Positions 31,216 through 39,578 of a stretch of 44,254 nt of DNA are shown one piece after another. Origin of the DNA: JBBDWK01 sp040902885 (GTDB taxonomy: Bacteria > Acidobacteriota > Terriglobia > Bryobacterales > Bryobacteraceae); assembly GCA_040902885.1 (NCBI GenBank), contig JBBDWK010000015.1:1-44254 (forward strand). The letters are read 5' to 3'. A program made the position numbers and the translations under genes. Position 1 is the stretch's first letter, and each line of letters opens with the position of its first letter. The notes beneath the pieces are model-generated. The model had not been told where the DNA came from. It was given only the letters and a program-made list of their open reading frames with translations, and did not search any database.

Positions 31216-33889
31216 CGCCGCCAGGCTTAGCTTAGCGGCACTGCTTCTGTTCGGCCGGGCGCTTGGAGCGCCGGGAGATCCCGTGGAGTTTTTCGAGAAA
31301 CGGGTTCAGCCCATCCTGACCCGGCAGTGTCTTTCATGCCATGGCGCCACGAAGATGGGCGGGCTGCAGCTCGACTCCCGGGAAAGTGTGCTCAAGGGTG
31401 GGCAGTCAGGTCCAGCCGTTGTACCGGGCAGTCCCGAGGCGAGCCTGTTGATCCGAGCGGTCAGCCACACCCACGAGCGGCTAAAGATGCCGCCACAAGG
31501 CATGTTGAGCCTCGACGAGATTGCGGCCCTGCGCTCCTGGGTGGAATCGGGGGCCCACTGGACCCCTTCGACGTCCTCGGCACAGCGGTCCGCCAGCGGC
31601 CGGGCGCACTGGGCGTTCCAGAAGGTGCGGAAGCCAGCGATTCCCGCTGTTCGCGAGCCATTGTGGGCGAAATCGCCTATCGACAACTTTATTCTGGCGA
31701 AGCTGGAGGCGGCCGGGCTAAAACCAGTGAAAACCGCCGACAAACAAACGTGGATTCGCCGGGCCACGTTCGACCTGATTGGCTTACCGCCCACGCCGGC
31801 CGAAGTCGACCATTTCGTGGCAGACAACACTCCCGGCGCATACGCCGCCGTCGTAAATCGCCTGCTCGCTTCCCCTCATTACGGCGAGCGTTGGGGCCGC
31901 CATTGGCTTGATGTCGCGCGCTATGCGGACGACGATCCGCTGGGCCTCTCCGCCGATCCTTTCCCGAACGCCTTCCGCTACCGCGACTGGGTAGTACAGG
32001 CCTTCAACGACGACATGCCGTACGATCTCTTTATCAAGGCGCAGATCGCCGGAGACCTCCTCGACGAGCCGGGCGCTGTGAAGTTGCGGCCCGGCGTGGG
32101 ACTGTTCGGATTGGGCCCGTGGTACTACAAGATCGTCGAGCCTCCCAAGGCCCGCGCCGATGAGCGCCACGACCGCGTGGATGTTCTGACCCGCGGATTT
32201 TTGGGGCTCACGGTCGCTTGCGCCCGCTGCCACGATCACAAGTACGATCCGATTTCGATAAGGGATTACTATGCGCTTGCCGGGGTCTTCGCCAATACCG
32301 AGCTCGAAGAATTCCCCCTCGCGGCCAAGGAGGTGGTCGACGACTGGAATCGGCAGCAGAAGCAGATCGAAGAGCAGGAAGCGGCCATCAAGAAGCTGCT
32401 GGAGCGGGAACGGGAGCAACTACAGGAAAAACTGGCCGCAAAGATTGCAGACTACCTGGTCGCCTCGCGGGGAGAGCCAGCCGGGACGCTGGATACGGAG
32501 ATTCTCGAGAGGTGGAAGAGGTACCTGGCGGAGAAAGAGCTTGCCCATCCATACTTGACGGAGTTCCAGTCCGCGCCGGATCCCGGGCGCATCCGGCAGG
32601 CGGCAGAGGAGTTCCAACGCCTCGTCCTCTCGGTGGTTGAAGAGCGGAAATCCATCGAGGAATACAACCGGCTGGTGCTGGAGGAGGCGAAGAAATCAAC
32701 CGATCCCTACGACATCTTCTGCAAAGGTTGTAACGCCGTAACCAAGGCGCTTCCCAGGGACCGGTACGTCCTGTGGACGGACCTGTTCGGCAGGAAACAG
32801 CGCACCGTTGAGAAGGAGCCAGGTGTGCTCTTTTGGGCCGACGATGAGTTGGACCGGTTCCTGGCAGAGTCCATCAAGGACCGCGTCGAGGTAATGCGTC
32901 AGGAAGCGGCGGCGCTCAAGAAATCACTGCCCGCGCGGTACCCATTTCTGCACAGCATACGGGACATAGAGAATCCCATTGATTTGAAATTGCACCTGAG
33001 GGGCGATCCCTACAACTTGGGAGAGCCGGTTCCGCGCCGGTTCCTGCCCGTGCTGAGCGGCTCGCGACCGGAACCATTTAAGCGGGGTAGCGGCAGGCTG
33101 GACCTGGCAAACGCGATCGCACATCCTGATAATCCGCTCACGGCGCGGGTGATTGTCAATCGTGTGTGGCAACATCATTTTGGTGCGGGACTTGTGCGCA
33201 CGCCCAGCAACTTCGGTATTGTTGGAGATCGTCCTAGTCACCCGGAGCTTCTCGATTATCTGGCCACACTTCTGGTTGAGAACAATTGGTCCATCAAACG
33301 GCTGCACCGGGAGATCATGCTCTCTGCCACGTACGCACTCGGCAGCGGCTTCTTCGCCGCCAACTTTGGGAAGGACCCTGAGAATCGGCTCGTTTGGCGC
33401 GCAACGTCGCGCCGGCTAGACGCAGAGGCTTTGCGCGACGCCCTCCTGTTTGTCGCCGGCAACCTGGATACAACCGTGGGCGGTCCGGCAGTGGACTGGA
33501 CAGCAGGCAACCACCGCCGCACGATCTACGGTAAGGTAAGCCGGTACCGCCTGGAGCGCATGTTGTCTCTCTTCGATTTCCCCGACCCAACCATCACCTG
33601 TGAGCAACGCGCAACCACCAATGTGCCGCTCCAGCGCCTGTTTTTTCTGAACAGCGAGCTGATGGAGGAACAGGCTCGGGCTCTGGCGGAGCGAGTCCGC
33701 GCGGAAGCGGGAGACGACGTTTCAACCACGATCCGGCACGGGTACCGCCTGTTGTTCGGCCGTTTGCCGTCTGACTCCGAGATGCGGGCCGGCAAGGAAT
33801 TTCTTGAAGCGGACAATAGCTCGCAGACCGCGTGGCAGGAGTACGCGCGGGTCCTTCTCAGTTCGAACGGGTTTATTTTTCTGGATTAG
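31175..33889 (+). CDS. PSCyt1/DUF1549/DUF1553 (PSD1) protein with long coiled-coil insert
   Basis: The largest of the three PSD1 proteins (904 residues). The basic leader and hydrophobic stretch (SAARLSLAALLLFGRALGA) form a Sec signal; CLSCH is at 52-56 and CARCH near 349-353. Between DUF1549 and DUF1553 lies an insert absent from the other copies: a charged coiled coil (about 390-430, DDWNRQQKQIEEQEAAIKK and onward), further helices to about 500, and a degenerate CKGCN at 516-520. ATG 31175 or 31181 both lie inside the previous DUF1501 gene; no Shine-Dalgarno is clear, suggesting coupling by reinitiation. Its DUF1501 partner begins six bases after the stop. Confidence 0.91.
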   Translation: MYMKRKWCGAFSRSAARLSLAALLLFGRALGAPGDPVEFFEKRVQPILTRQCLSCHGATKMGGLQLDSRESVLKGGQSGPAVVPGSPEASLLIRAVSHTHERLKMPPQGMLSLDEIAALRSWVESGAHWTPSTSSAQRSASGRAHWAFQKVRKPAIPAVREPLWAKSPIDNFILAKLEAAGLKPVKTADKQTWIRRATFDLIGLPPTPAEVDHFVADNTPGAYAAVVNRLLASPHYGERWGRHWLDVARYADDDPLGLSADPFPNAFRYRDWVVQAFNDDMPYDLFIKAQIAGDLLDEPGAVKLRPGVGLFGLGPWYYKIVEPPKARADERHDRVDVLTRGFLGLTVACARCHDHKYDPISIRDYYALAGVFANTELEEFPLAAKEVVDDWNRQQKQIEEQEAAIKKLLEREREQLQEKLAAKIADYLVASRGEPAGTLDTEILERWKRYLAEKELAHPYLTEFQSAPDPGRIRQAAEEFQRLVLSVVEERKSIEEYNRLVLEEAKKSTDPYDIFCKGCNAVTKALPRDRYVLWTDLFGRKQRTVEKEPGVLFWADDELDRFLAESIKDRVEVMRQEAAALKKSLPARYPFLHSIRDIENPIDLKLHLRGDPYNLGEPVPRRFLPVLSGSRPEPFKRGSGRLDLANAIAHPDNPLTARVIVNRVWQHHFGAGLVRTPSNFGIVGDRPSHPELLDYLATLLVENNWSIKRLHREIMLSATYALGSGFFAANFGKDPENRLVWRATSRRLDAEALRDALLFVAGNLDTTVGGPAVDWTAGNHRRTIYGKVSRYRLERMLSLFDFPDPTITCEQRATTNVPLQRLFFLNSELMEEQARALAERVRAEAGDDVSTTIRHGYRLLFGRLPSDSEMRAGKEFLEADNSSQTAWQEYARVLLSSNGFIFLD

Positions 33890-33895
33890 ATCAAG

Positions 33896-35293
33896 ATGCC
33901 GCACCAGCTCAGTCTGCCTCCATTTACCCGCCGCGAGGCACTGAAGCGCATCGGTGGGGGATTTGGTCTGCTTAGCCTGACGCGTCAGTTTGCGGCTGCA
34001 GCTTCGTCTCCGTTCGAGCCCAAAGCCCCGCATTTTCCCGCCACGGCGAAGCGCGTAATCTTCCTCATGATGAATGGCGGATTGTCCCAGGTAGACACGT
34101 TCGATCCCAAGCCGCTGCTGAATAAGTATCATGGCAGCCCCATTCCGGGTGGAAACCTCAAAACGGAGCGCAAAACCGGCAACCTCATGCGGTCGCCCTT
34201 CCGCTTCCAACGCTGTGGAGAGAGCGGGATCGAGGTCAGTGAGATCTTTCCGGAGATCGGAAAATCGATCGACGACATCTGCGTCATCCGCTCCATGCAC
34301 ACCGATATTCCAAACCACGAGCCATCGCTATTCATGATGAACTGCGGCGAGAACCTCGTGAGCCGGCCGTCCATGGGCTCGTGGATCACCTACGGTCTCG
34401 GGACGGAAAACCAGAATCTGCCAGGGTATGTGGTGTTGTGCCCGGGCTCTCCCGTCGTCGGCTCGCCGTTGTGGAATTCCAGCTTCCTGCCAGCCGTCTA
34501 CCAGGGTACCTACATACCCAACAACGAGAGCGAGCCGGAGAAGCTCATTCAGTACATTCGGAATCCAAGAGTGACGCCGGACCGGCAGCGGCGGCAGCTC
34601 GATCTGCTCGCGCGGCTGAATCGGGAACACCTTGCCCAGCGCGAGAATGACTCGCAGCTCGAAGCTGCCATCCAATCCATGGAAGTGGCGTTCCGGATGC
34701 AGACCGAGGCCCCCGACGCCTTCGACATCGGGCGCGAGAGCGAGGCCACGCGCGCTCGTTACGGCGAGGGCGATTTTGCCCGTGGCTGTCTGATGGCCCT
34801 GCGGTTGGCAGAGCGCGGGGTCCGGATGGTGCAGATTTACTTCGGCAACGGGCAGCCGTGGGACAACCACGACGACATTTTGATTCACCAGAAGCTGGCC
34901 CGGGAAGCAGATCGCCCCGTGGCGGCCCTCCTTACAGACTTGAAAGCCCGCGGGCTGTTCGAGGATACGCTGGTTATCTTCGGAAGCGAGTTCGGCCGCA
35001 CGCCAGTGGTGGAAACCAGTTCTCGGGTCAGCGTGCAGAACGGCCGCGATCACAACCCCTACGCGTTTTCCCTGTGGCTTGCGGGCGGCGGCGTCAAGGG
35101 CGGCATAACGTATGGGGCAACCGACGATTTTGGTTTTAAGGCCGCCGAAAAGCCGGTGCACGTGCACGACTTGCATGCGACTGTTCTGCACCTGCTGGGC
35201 CTCGACCACACACGCTTGACGTATCGCTACAGCGGCCGCGACTTCAGACTTACCGATGTTCACGGCGAGGTGCTGCGGGACATTCTGGCGTAG
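33896..35293 (+). CDS. DUF1501 (sulfatase-like fold) protein with Tat signal
   Basis: The 465-residue protein has the leader TRREALKRIGGGFGLLSL and the family blocks NGGLSQVDTFDPKP, FGSEFGRTPVV and GRDHNPYAFSLWLAGGGVKGG. The C terminus HLLGLDHTRLTYRYSGRD plus FRLTDVHGEVLRDILA is the template that identifies the relic at 17919-18017. It forms the second PSD1-DUF1501 pair of the receptor locus, six bases after its partner. It diverges from the copy at 29788 enough that the pairs are not a recent duplication. Role and substrate are as uncertain as for the other copies. Confidence 0.92.
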   Translation: MPHQLSLPPFTRREALKRIGGGFGLLSLTRQFAAAASSPFEPKAPHFPATAKRVIFLMMNGGLSQVDTFDPKPLLNKYHGSPIPGGNLKTERKTGNLMRSPFRFQRCGESGIEVSEIFPEIGKSIDDICVIRSMHTDIPNHEPSLFMMNCGENLVSRPSMGSWITYGLGTENQNLPGYVVLCPGSPVVGSPLWNSSFLPAVYQGTYIPNNESEPEKLIQYIRNPRVTPDRQRRQLDLLARLNREHLAQRENDSQLEAAIQSMEVAFRMQTEAPDAFDIGRESEATRARYGEGDFARGCLMALRLAERGVRMVQIYFGNGQPWDNHDDILIHQKLAREADRPVAALLTDLKARGLFEDTLVIFGSEFGRTPVVETSSRVSVQNGRDHNPYAFSLWLAGGGVKGGITYGATDDFGFKAAEKPVHVHDLHATVLHLLGLDHTRLTYRYSGRDFRLTDVHGEVLRDILA

Positions 35294-35319
35294 CATCGGC
35301 CGGCCCTGGAATTTCACTT

Positions 35320-36336
35320 ATGCCTGAAACCGTCTATCGGCTCGACCAGATCGATTACGATCTGCCCGGCAAGCGGCATTACCAGCTTGCCTTTCACCTG
35401 GATGGAACCTGGGGTTACTCGCTCGTCCCCCTCACTGTGATGAACGGCCTGAAAGGCCCCAATCCGAATGGCGTTCTGGCCGTCGGCGGCACCCACGGCA
35501 ATGAATGGGAAGGACCGGTGGCGGTCAAGCGCCTGTGCCAGGATCTCGATCCGGCGCAACTGAGCGGCCGCGTCATATTGATGCCTCAGTTGAGCGAAAG
35601 CGCCTGTAACGCAAATACCCGGGTATCGCCCCTGGATGGGGTGAACATGAACCGTGCCTTCCCCGGCAACCCCCGAGGCACGATCTCCTATCGCATCGCG
35701 AACTTCGTCAAGACCCGGATATTCCCGCAAGTACGCGTGGTGCTCGACATTCACTCCGGCGGCAACGAAGGCATTTTCCCTTTTGTCAGCTCCTACCATC
35801 CGGTACCCGATGAAGTTCAACGGGCGGAGATGGCGGCGGTGGCGCGTCTATTCGATACTCCGTTCGTCATGATTTACTCGAGCGAGATGGCGTCGGGATT
35901 GCTCACCGACGAAGCGGAGGCGGAAGGTAAAATCACCATCGGCAGTGAATTCGGCTGGGGAGAGTCAGTGAACCGGCGCGGTACAGCGCACGCATACGAG
36001 GGTATCAAGAACGTGCTGCGCCACTATTGCCTGCTCGACGAACCGGTAGTTCGTATAGCGCCTGAGCGAAACACGCCGCCGCGCTTCATTCAGGCGGCAC
36101 ACCTGGACAACTATGTTCCCTGCCCCAGGGACGGTATCTGGGAACCGCTGGTCGATCCCGGCGCCGATGTGTGCCATGGCGAGTTGATCGGGAGGATGCA
36201 CGACTTCTCGGATCATTCCGCGCCGCCGCTGGAAGTTCGCGCGACCCGGACCGGAGTGGTGATCATGATGCACTTCCCGGCTGTCTCGAAGAAGGGCCAG
36301 ACGCTGGTGGCCATTGGTGAGGAGGTGGAGCTTTGA
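35320..36336 (+). CDS. Succinylglutamate desuccinylase/aspartoacylase-family zinc hydrolase
   Basis: This 338-residue protein is an M14-like zinc enzyme. Zinc ligands are H59 and E62 (GGTHGNEWEG) and H145 (LDIHSGGNEG); NMNRAFPG (109-116) binds the substrate carboxylate, and E210 in GSEFGWGE is the catalytic Glu. Relatives cleave N-acyl amino acids or ectoine derivatives (DoeB-like). There is no signal peptide, so it is cytoplasmic. It starts 26 bases after the last DUF1501 gene on the same strand and may end that operon, processing an imported acylated compound. A pseudogene follows directly. Confidence 0.88.
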   Translation: MPETVYRLDQIDYDLPGKRHYQLAFHLDGTWGYSLVPLTVMNGLKGPNPNGVLAVGGTHGNEWEGPVAVKRLCQDLDPAQLSGRVILMPQLSESACNANTRVSPLDGVNMNRAFPGNPRGTISYRIANFVKTRIFPQVRVVLDIHSGGNEGIFPFVSSYHPVPDEVQRAEMAAVARLFDTPFVMIYSSEMASGLLTDEAEAEGKITIGSEFGWGESVNRRGTAHAYEGIKNVLRHYCLLDEPVVRIAPERNTPPRFIQAAHLDNYVPCPRDGIWEPLVDPGADVCHGELIGRMHDFSDHSAPPLEVRATRTGVVIMMHFPAVSKKGQTLVAIGEEVEL

Positions 36337-36421
36337 ACGGGAGGCTCCCCCGGTTCCAGTGAGCTGATGACAGTAAAAAGGCCGTCACGTCAGGTCGAGA
36401 TGCCGTAGTATCCGGGATCGG

Positions 36422-37487
36422 GTAGCTGCGGAGCCGACGGTGGCCGCAATCGTGGAGGAGGCGCATAAGAACGGCATCAAAGTTCTGAGCCACACGGTGA
36501 CGCTGGAGCGAGCGAAGATCGCCGGCCGGGCCGGCGTGGATGTGATCGCGCACGGTATCAGCGACCGGCCCGTGGACCGGGAACTGCTGCGGATTCTGAA
36601 GTCGAAGGGCACGACCTACGCTCCAACGCTCGCGGTATACGAGCCACGCTCGCGGAACGTGCTGACGCCCCTGCTGCAAACCGTGATGGAGCCGCTGTTG
36701 CGGATGGCCGTGAAGCCCCCGCTGACGGAGCCCGGCAACGGGAACTCCCATGCGGCGCCGGCGGCCCGGCAGCGCCGGTGGCAGTATCTGCTCGACAATA
36801 CCCGCCGCCTGCGGGAGGCGGGAATTCCCTTCGCGGTGGGCACCGACGCGGGCGTGACCGGCACCTACCACGGCTGGGCCACGTTAAGAGAACTGAGCCT
36901 GCTGGTGATGGGCGGTCTCACCCCCCTGGAAGCGATCGCCGCGGCCACTTCCGGCGCGGCACGTGCCCTCGGCGTGCTCGACGAGCGCGGCGCCGTCGAG
37001 CCGGGAAAGCTGGCGGACCTCGTCCTGGTGGAAGGCTCGCCTCACCGGAAGATCGAAGAGATGGAGAGGATCCGCCGCGTGTTCCTGGGAGGACGCGAGC
37101 TGGACCGCGAAGCTTTGGCCCGGGACATCGCATCGCCGCTTCCGACGCCTCTGGACGCGGTTGCCGTTCCGCAGAAGGTTGACGACTTTGAACGCGCCGA
37201 CGGCCGGAGCGCGCTCGATACACTCTGGGTGAACAGCACCGACAGCGGACACAACCATACCCGCATGATTTTCGGCCGCAGGCTGCGCGACCACGGGAAT
37301 CATGCGCTCTCCGTGACGGCGCAGATGGCGCAGAAAGACCATCCTTACGCGCGCGTCAACGTGCCGCTGAGTCCCGGCGCGGTGGAACCGGCCGACGCGA
37401 GCGCCTCTCATGCTCACGTTTGAGATTGAACGGCCCGCCGGAGAGCTGGGCTGGCTTGAACTGGACAATATTCACTTCTACCGGTAG
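36422..37487 (+). pseudogene. Truncated amidohydrolase with C-terminal CIA30-like domain, internal deletion and frameshift
   Basis: From 36422 the frame gives the second half of an imidazolonepropionase-like amidohydrolase: KVLSHTVTLERAKIAGRAGVDVIAHG (two metal His regions), VGTDAGVTGTYHGWATLREL (metal Asp), and ALGVLDERGAVEPGKLADLVLVEGSP. It then enters a CIA30-like tail (VDDFERADGRSALDTLW, VNVPLSPGAVEPADASA). The N-terminal third with the HxH metal site is missing and no start fits. At about 37404 similarity jumps to another frame, FEIERPAGELGWLELDNIHFYR ending at TAG 37485-37487, which is the normal CIA30 end; roughly 50 codons between are deleted. The 85 bases after the aspartoacylase gene (36337-36421) show nothing recognisable. 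Not functional. Confidence 0.75.
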
Positions 37488-37509
37488 CGCCGCATGGGAT
37501 ACTGAACGC

Positions 37510-38367
37510 GTGCGGATCCGATCGCTCGGCGCACTCCTTGCCGCGTTAGTCGTTGTGCCGTGCGCTCTCGCGTGGAACGGAACCGGCCACCGCGCAATTG
37601 CCCGAATCGCCTACGAGAACCTGCAAAGCACACCGCGCGCGAGGGTGGACGCGCTTCTGAAGCGGCATCCCGATTACGCGGCCTGGGTGCGGGGCATTCC
37701 GGAGTCCGAGGCCGGGCAGGCAGCGTTTGAAAGGGCGTCCAAGTGGCCGGACGACATTCGCGGCGACCGGCGCCTTGACAACCCCGGCTGGCACTACATC
37801 AATCTGCCGTTCTCCACGGATGGAACCGACGTATCGCGCTTCGCTCCCCTGCCGCCGAACGCACTGACGAAGCTCCAGGATATCCGCAAGTCGCTCGGCA
37901 ATCCCTCGGTAAGCCCGGAGAGCCAGACGCACCTGCTGCCGTGGTTGATCCACCTTGTGGGCGACGTACACAACCCGCTGCACACCACGGCGCGTTTCCT
38001 GAAAACGCAGCCGAGGGGCGACCGGGGCGGAAACGCGGTGATTGTGCGAGGCGCGGGCAACCTGCACTCCTACTGGGACGGCCTGCTTGGCCGCGGAGAG
38101 ACCCCCAAGTTTCTCGCCAAACTCGTGGAAACCATCATCCACTCCCATCCCAAGCCGGCCAATCCGGACCTTCGCGAGCGGCAATGGGTTCAGGAGGGTC
38201 TGGCGCTCTGCCGGAAGTTCGTCTACAGTTTCGGCGAAGGCGGAACCAGGGAAAATCCGGTGCGGCTCAGCGACGAGTATAGAGTGAAGGCACGCCGGAT
38301 CGCGCACGAGCGCGCGGCGACGGCGGGATATCGTCTGGCAGCGGTCCTGAACGAGCGATTTCGGTAA
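37510..38367 (+). CDS. S1/P1-type zinc nuclease, secreted
   Basis: The 285-residue protein has a signal peptide ending ALA|W at residues 21/22. Cleavage would expose Trp22 as the mature N terminus, which in the S1/P1 nucleases uses its free amino group to bind zinc. Other ligands are in place: H27 (WNGTGH), the Asp of SKWPDDIRGD, the His of NPGWHYINLPF, HLVGDVHNPLH (HxxxDxH) and GNLHSYWDGLL. The enzyme would degrade single-stranded nucleic acids or 3'-nucleotides outside the cytoplasm. GTG 37510 is the only start that leaves a normal signal peptide; it follows the pseudogene end by 22 bases. It converges on a small membrane protein gene. Confidence 0.9.
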   Translation: MRIRSLGALLAALVVVPCALAWNGTGHRAIARIAYENLQSTPRARVDALLKRHPDYAAWVRGIPESEAGQAAFERASKWPDDIRGDRRLDNPGWHYINLPFSTDGTDVSRFAPLPPNALTKLQDIRKSLGNPSVSPESQTHLLPWLIHLVGDVHNPLHTTARFLKTQPRGDRGGNAVIVRGAGNLHSYWDGLLGRGETPKFLAKLVETIIHSHPKPANPDLRERQWVQEGLALCRKFVYSFGEGGTRENPVRLSDEYRVKARRIAHERAATAGYRLAAVLNERFR

Positions 38368-38379
38368 GTTGAGGCTCGC

Positions 38380-38760
38380 CTAATTGTGCTTTTCTTTCTT
38401 ATCCAGCCAATACGAAGTTCCCGTGAAGATCATGCCCAGGCCCACCACCGCCAAAACCACCGCGAAAAACGGGTCTCCGGAGTACAGATATAATCCGAAC
38501 GTAACCGCCCAGATGACCGCGCGCACCAGCAAAGTGGTGGGGTAAAAGACGTTCAGGTTCAGCCGGATGGTCTGAATTACCAGGATCCCGAGGCCGACCA
38601 TCAGCACCCCCGTGAAGCGGGGGAAAATATCGTCGTACTGCCGGTTGGAGAACAAAAGCTCAAGCACCAGATCCGGCGCCGCGATCAGGCCTACGCCGGT
38701 AAAAGTCAGATATCCGGCGAGATAGTACAGACTCAGGTGAGATCTTCGCATAGTGCGCAT
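38380..38760 (-). CDS. Small four-helix integral membrane protein, function unknown
   Basis: This 126-residue protein has four predicted membrane helices: YYLAGYLTFTGVGLIAAP, FTGVLMVGLGILVIQTI, TLLVRAVIWAVTFGLYLY and FFAVVLAVVGLGMIFTG. The ends are charged (MRTMRRSH at the start, DKKEKHN at the end). The pattern recalls DUF4345- or DoxX-like small membrane proteins, but no diagnostic motif is seen and no function is assigned. It is divergent from the SIMPL-domain gene with 47 bases between them, and convergent with the nuclease gene (12-base gap). Confidence 0.7.
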   Translation of the reverse strand: MRTMRRSHLSLYYLAGYLTFTGVGLIAAPDLVLELLFSNRQYDDIFPRFTGVLMVGLGILVIQTIRLNLNVFYPTTLLVRAVIWAVTFGLYLYSGDPFFAVVLAVVGLGMIFTGTSYWLDKKEKHN

Positions 38761-38807
38761 GTTTCGGATACCGATCTATCCTTAAGAAGAGGGAGACGCA
38801 ATCGCAA

Positions 38808-39506
38808 ATGAGAGTATATAGCAGCGCGATATTTCTCGTGGCGGGCTTGTGCGCGGCCCAGAATACGCCGGGGCCGCCATCGGTGCGCGCAAGCGGCGAA
38901 GCTACCGTTTCCGAGAGGCCGGATCAGGCCCGGGTTCAGATCGGCGTGGTCAGCCAGGCGCCCACGGCACAGGCGGCAGCGGCCCAGAACGCCAAACAAC
39001 TGAGCGCCGTGCTCGACGATCTGAAGAAAGCCCTGGGGCCGGAGGCTCAGATCCGCACCACCAGCTACTCCATCCAGCCCGATTACCGCTACCCGCGAGA
39101 CGGCGGAAAGCCAACCATCACCGGCTATACGGCAACCAACGTGGTTCAGGTGACGCTCGACGATCTGACCAAGGTGGGCACGGTAATCGATACCGCGCTG
39201 AAGGCGGGCGCGAATACAATTCGCGGGATTCAGTTTACGCTGCGAGACGAGCAGGCTGCGCGCGCCCGGGCGCTGCGGGAAGCTACACAGGAGGCGCGGG
39301 CGAACGCTCAGGCCATGGCGTCGGCGCTGGGCTTGAAGACCGGCCGCGTGCTGCACCTCCAGCAGGGCGAGCATATGCCGATCCGGCCTCTCCAGGAGTA
39401 CGCGGTTGCGGCCATGCGGGATGCCGCCGCCCCGCCGACTCCCGTGGAGCCGGGCGTCATTGAGGTTCGCGCCACGGTCACGCTCACCATGGAAGCGCTG
39501 CCCTGA
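38808..39506 (+). CDS. SIMPL-domain (DUF541) periplasmic protein
   Basis: The 232-residue protein has a signal peptide (MRVYSSAIFLVAGLCAAQ) and a SIMPL domain: SVRASGEATVSERPDQARVQIGV at the start, TTSYSIQPDYRY in the middle, GYTATNVVQVTLDDLTKVGTVIDTALKAGANTI, and the helix LREATQEARANAQAMASALGL. These periplasmic or outer-membrane proteins are linked to stress and adhesion in several bacteria (for example E. coli YggE) but have no known enzymatic role. AGAGGGAG precedes ATG 38808. The next gene, a transporter, begins 72 bases later. Confidence 0.9.
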   Translation: MRVYSSAIFLVAGLCAAQNTPGPPSVRASGEATVSERPDQARVQIGVVSQAPTAQAAAAQNAKQLSAVLDDLKKALGPEAQIRTTSYSIQPDYRYPRDGGKPTITGYTATNVVQVTLDDLTKVGTVIDTALKAGANTIRGIQFTLRDEQAARARALREATQEARANAQAMASALGLKTGRVLHLQQGEHMPIRPLQEYAVAAMRDAAAPPTPVEPGVIEVRATVTLTMEALP

Positions 39507-39578
39507 CGCCGCAATCGCAGCCGCGCCGGAACCGAAGTACGGTATGATGGCCGTCCGGCCGTTCGCCATGGGAGACCG

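Noticed and set aside
35040..35060. Asn replacing the second His of GRDHH in the third DUF1501 protein as a lost metal ligand
   Set aside because: This position varies in the family (Trp is common there), so the change is not evidence of inactivation.
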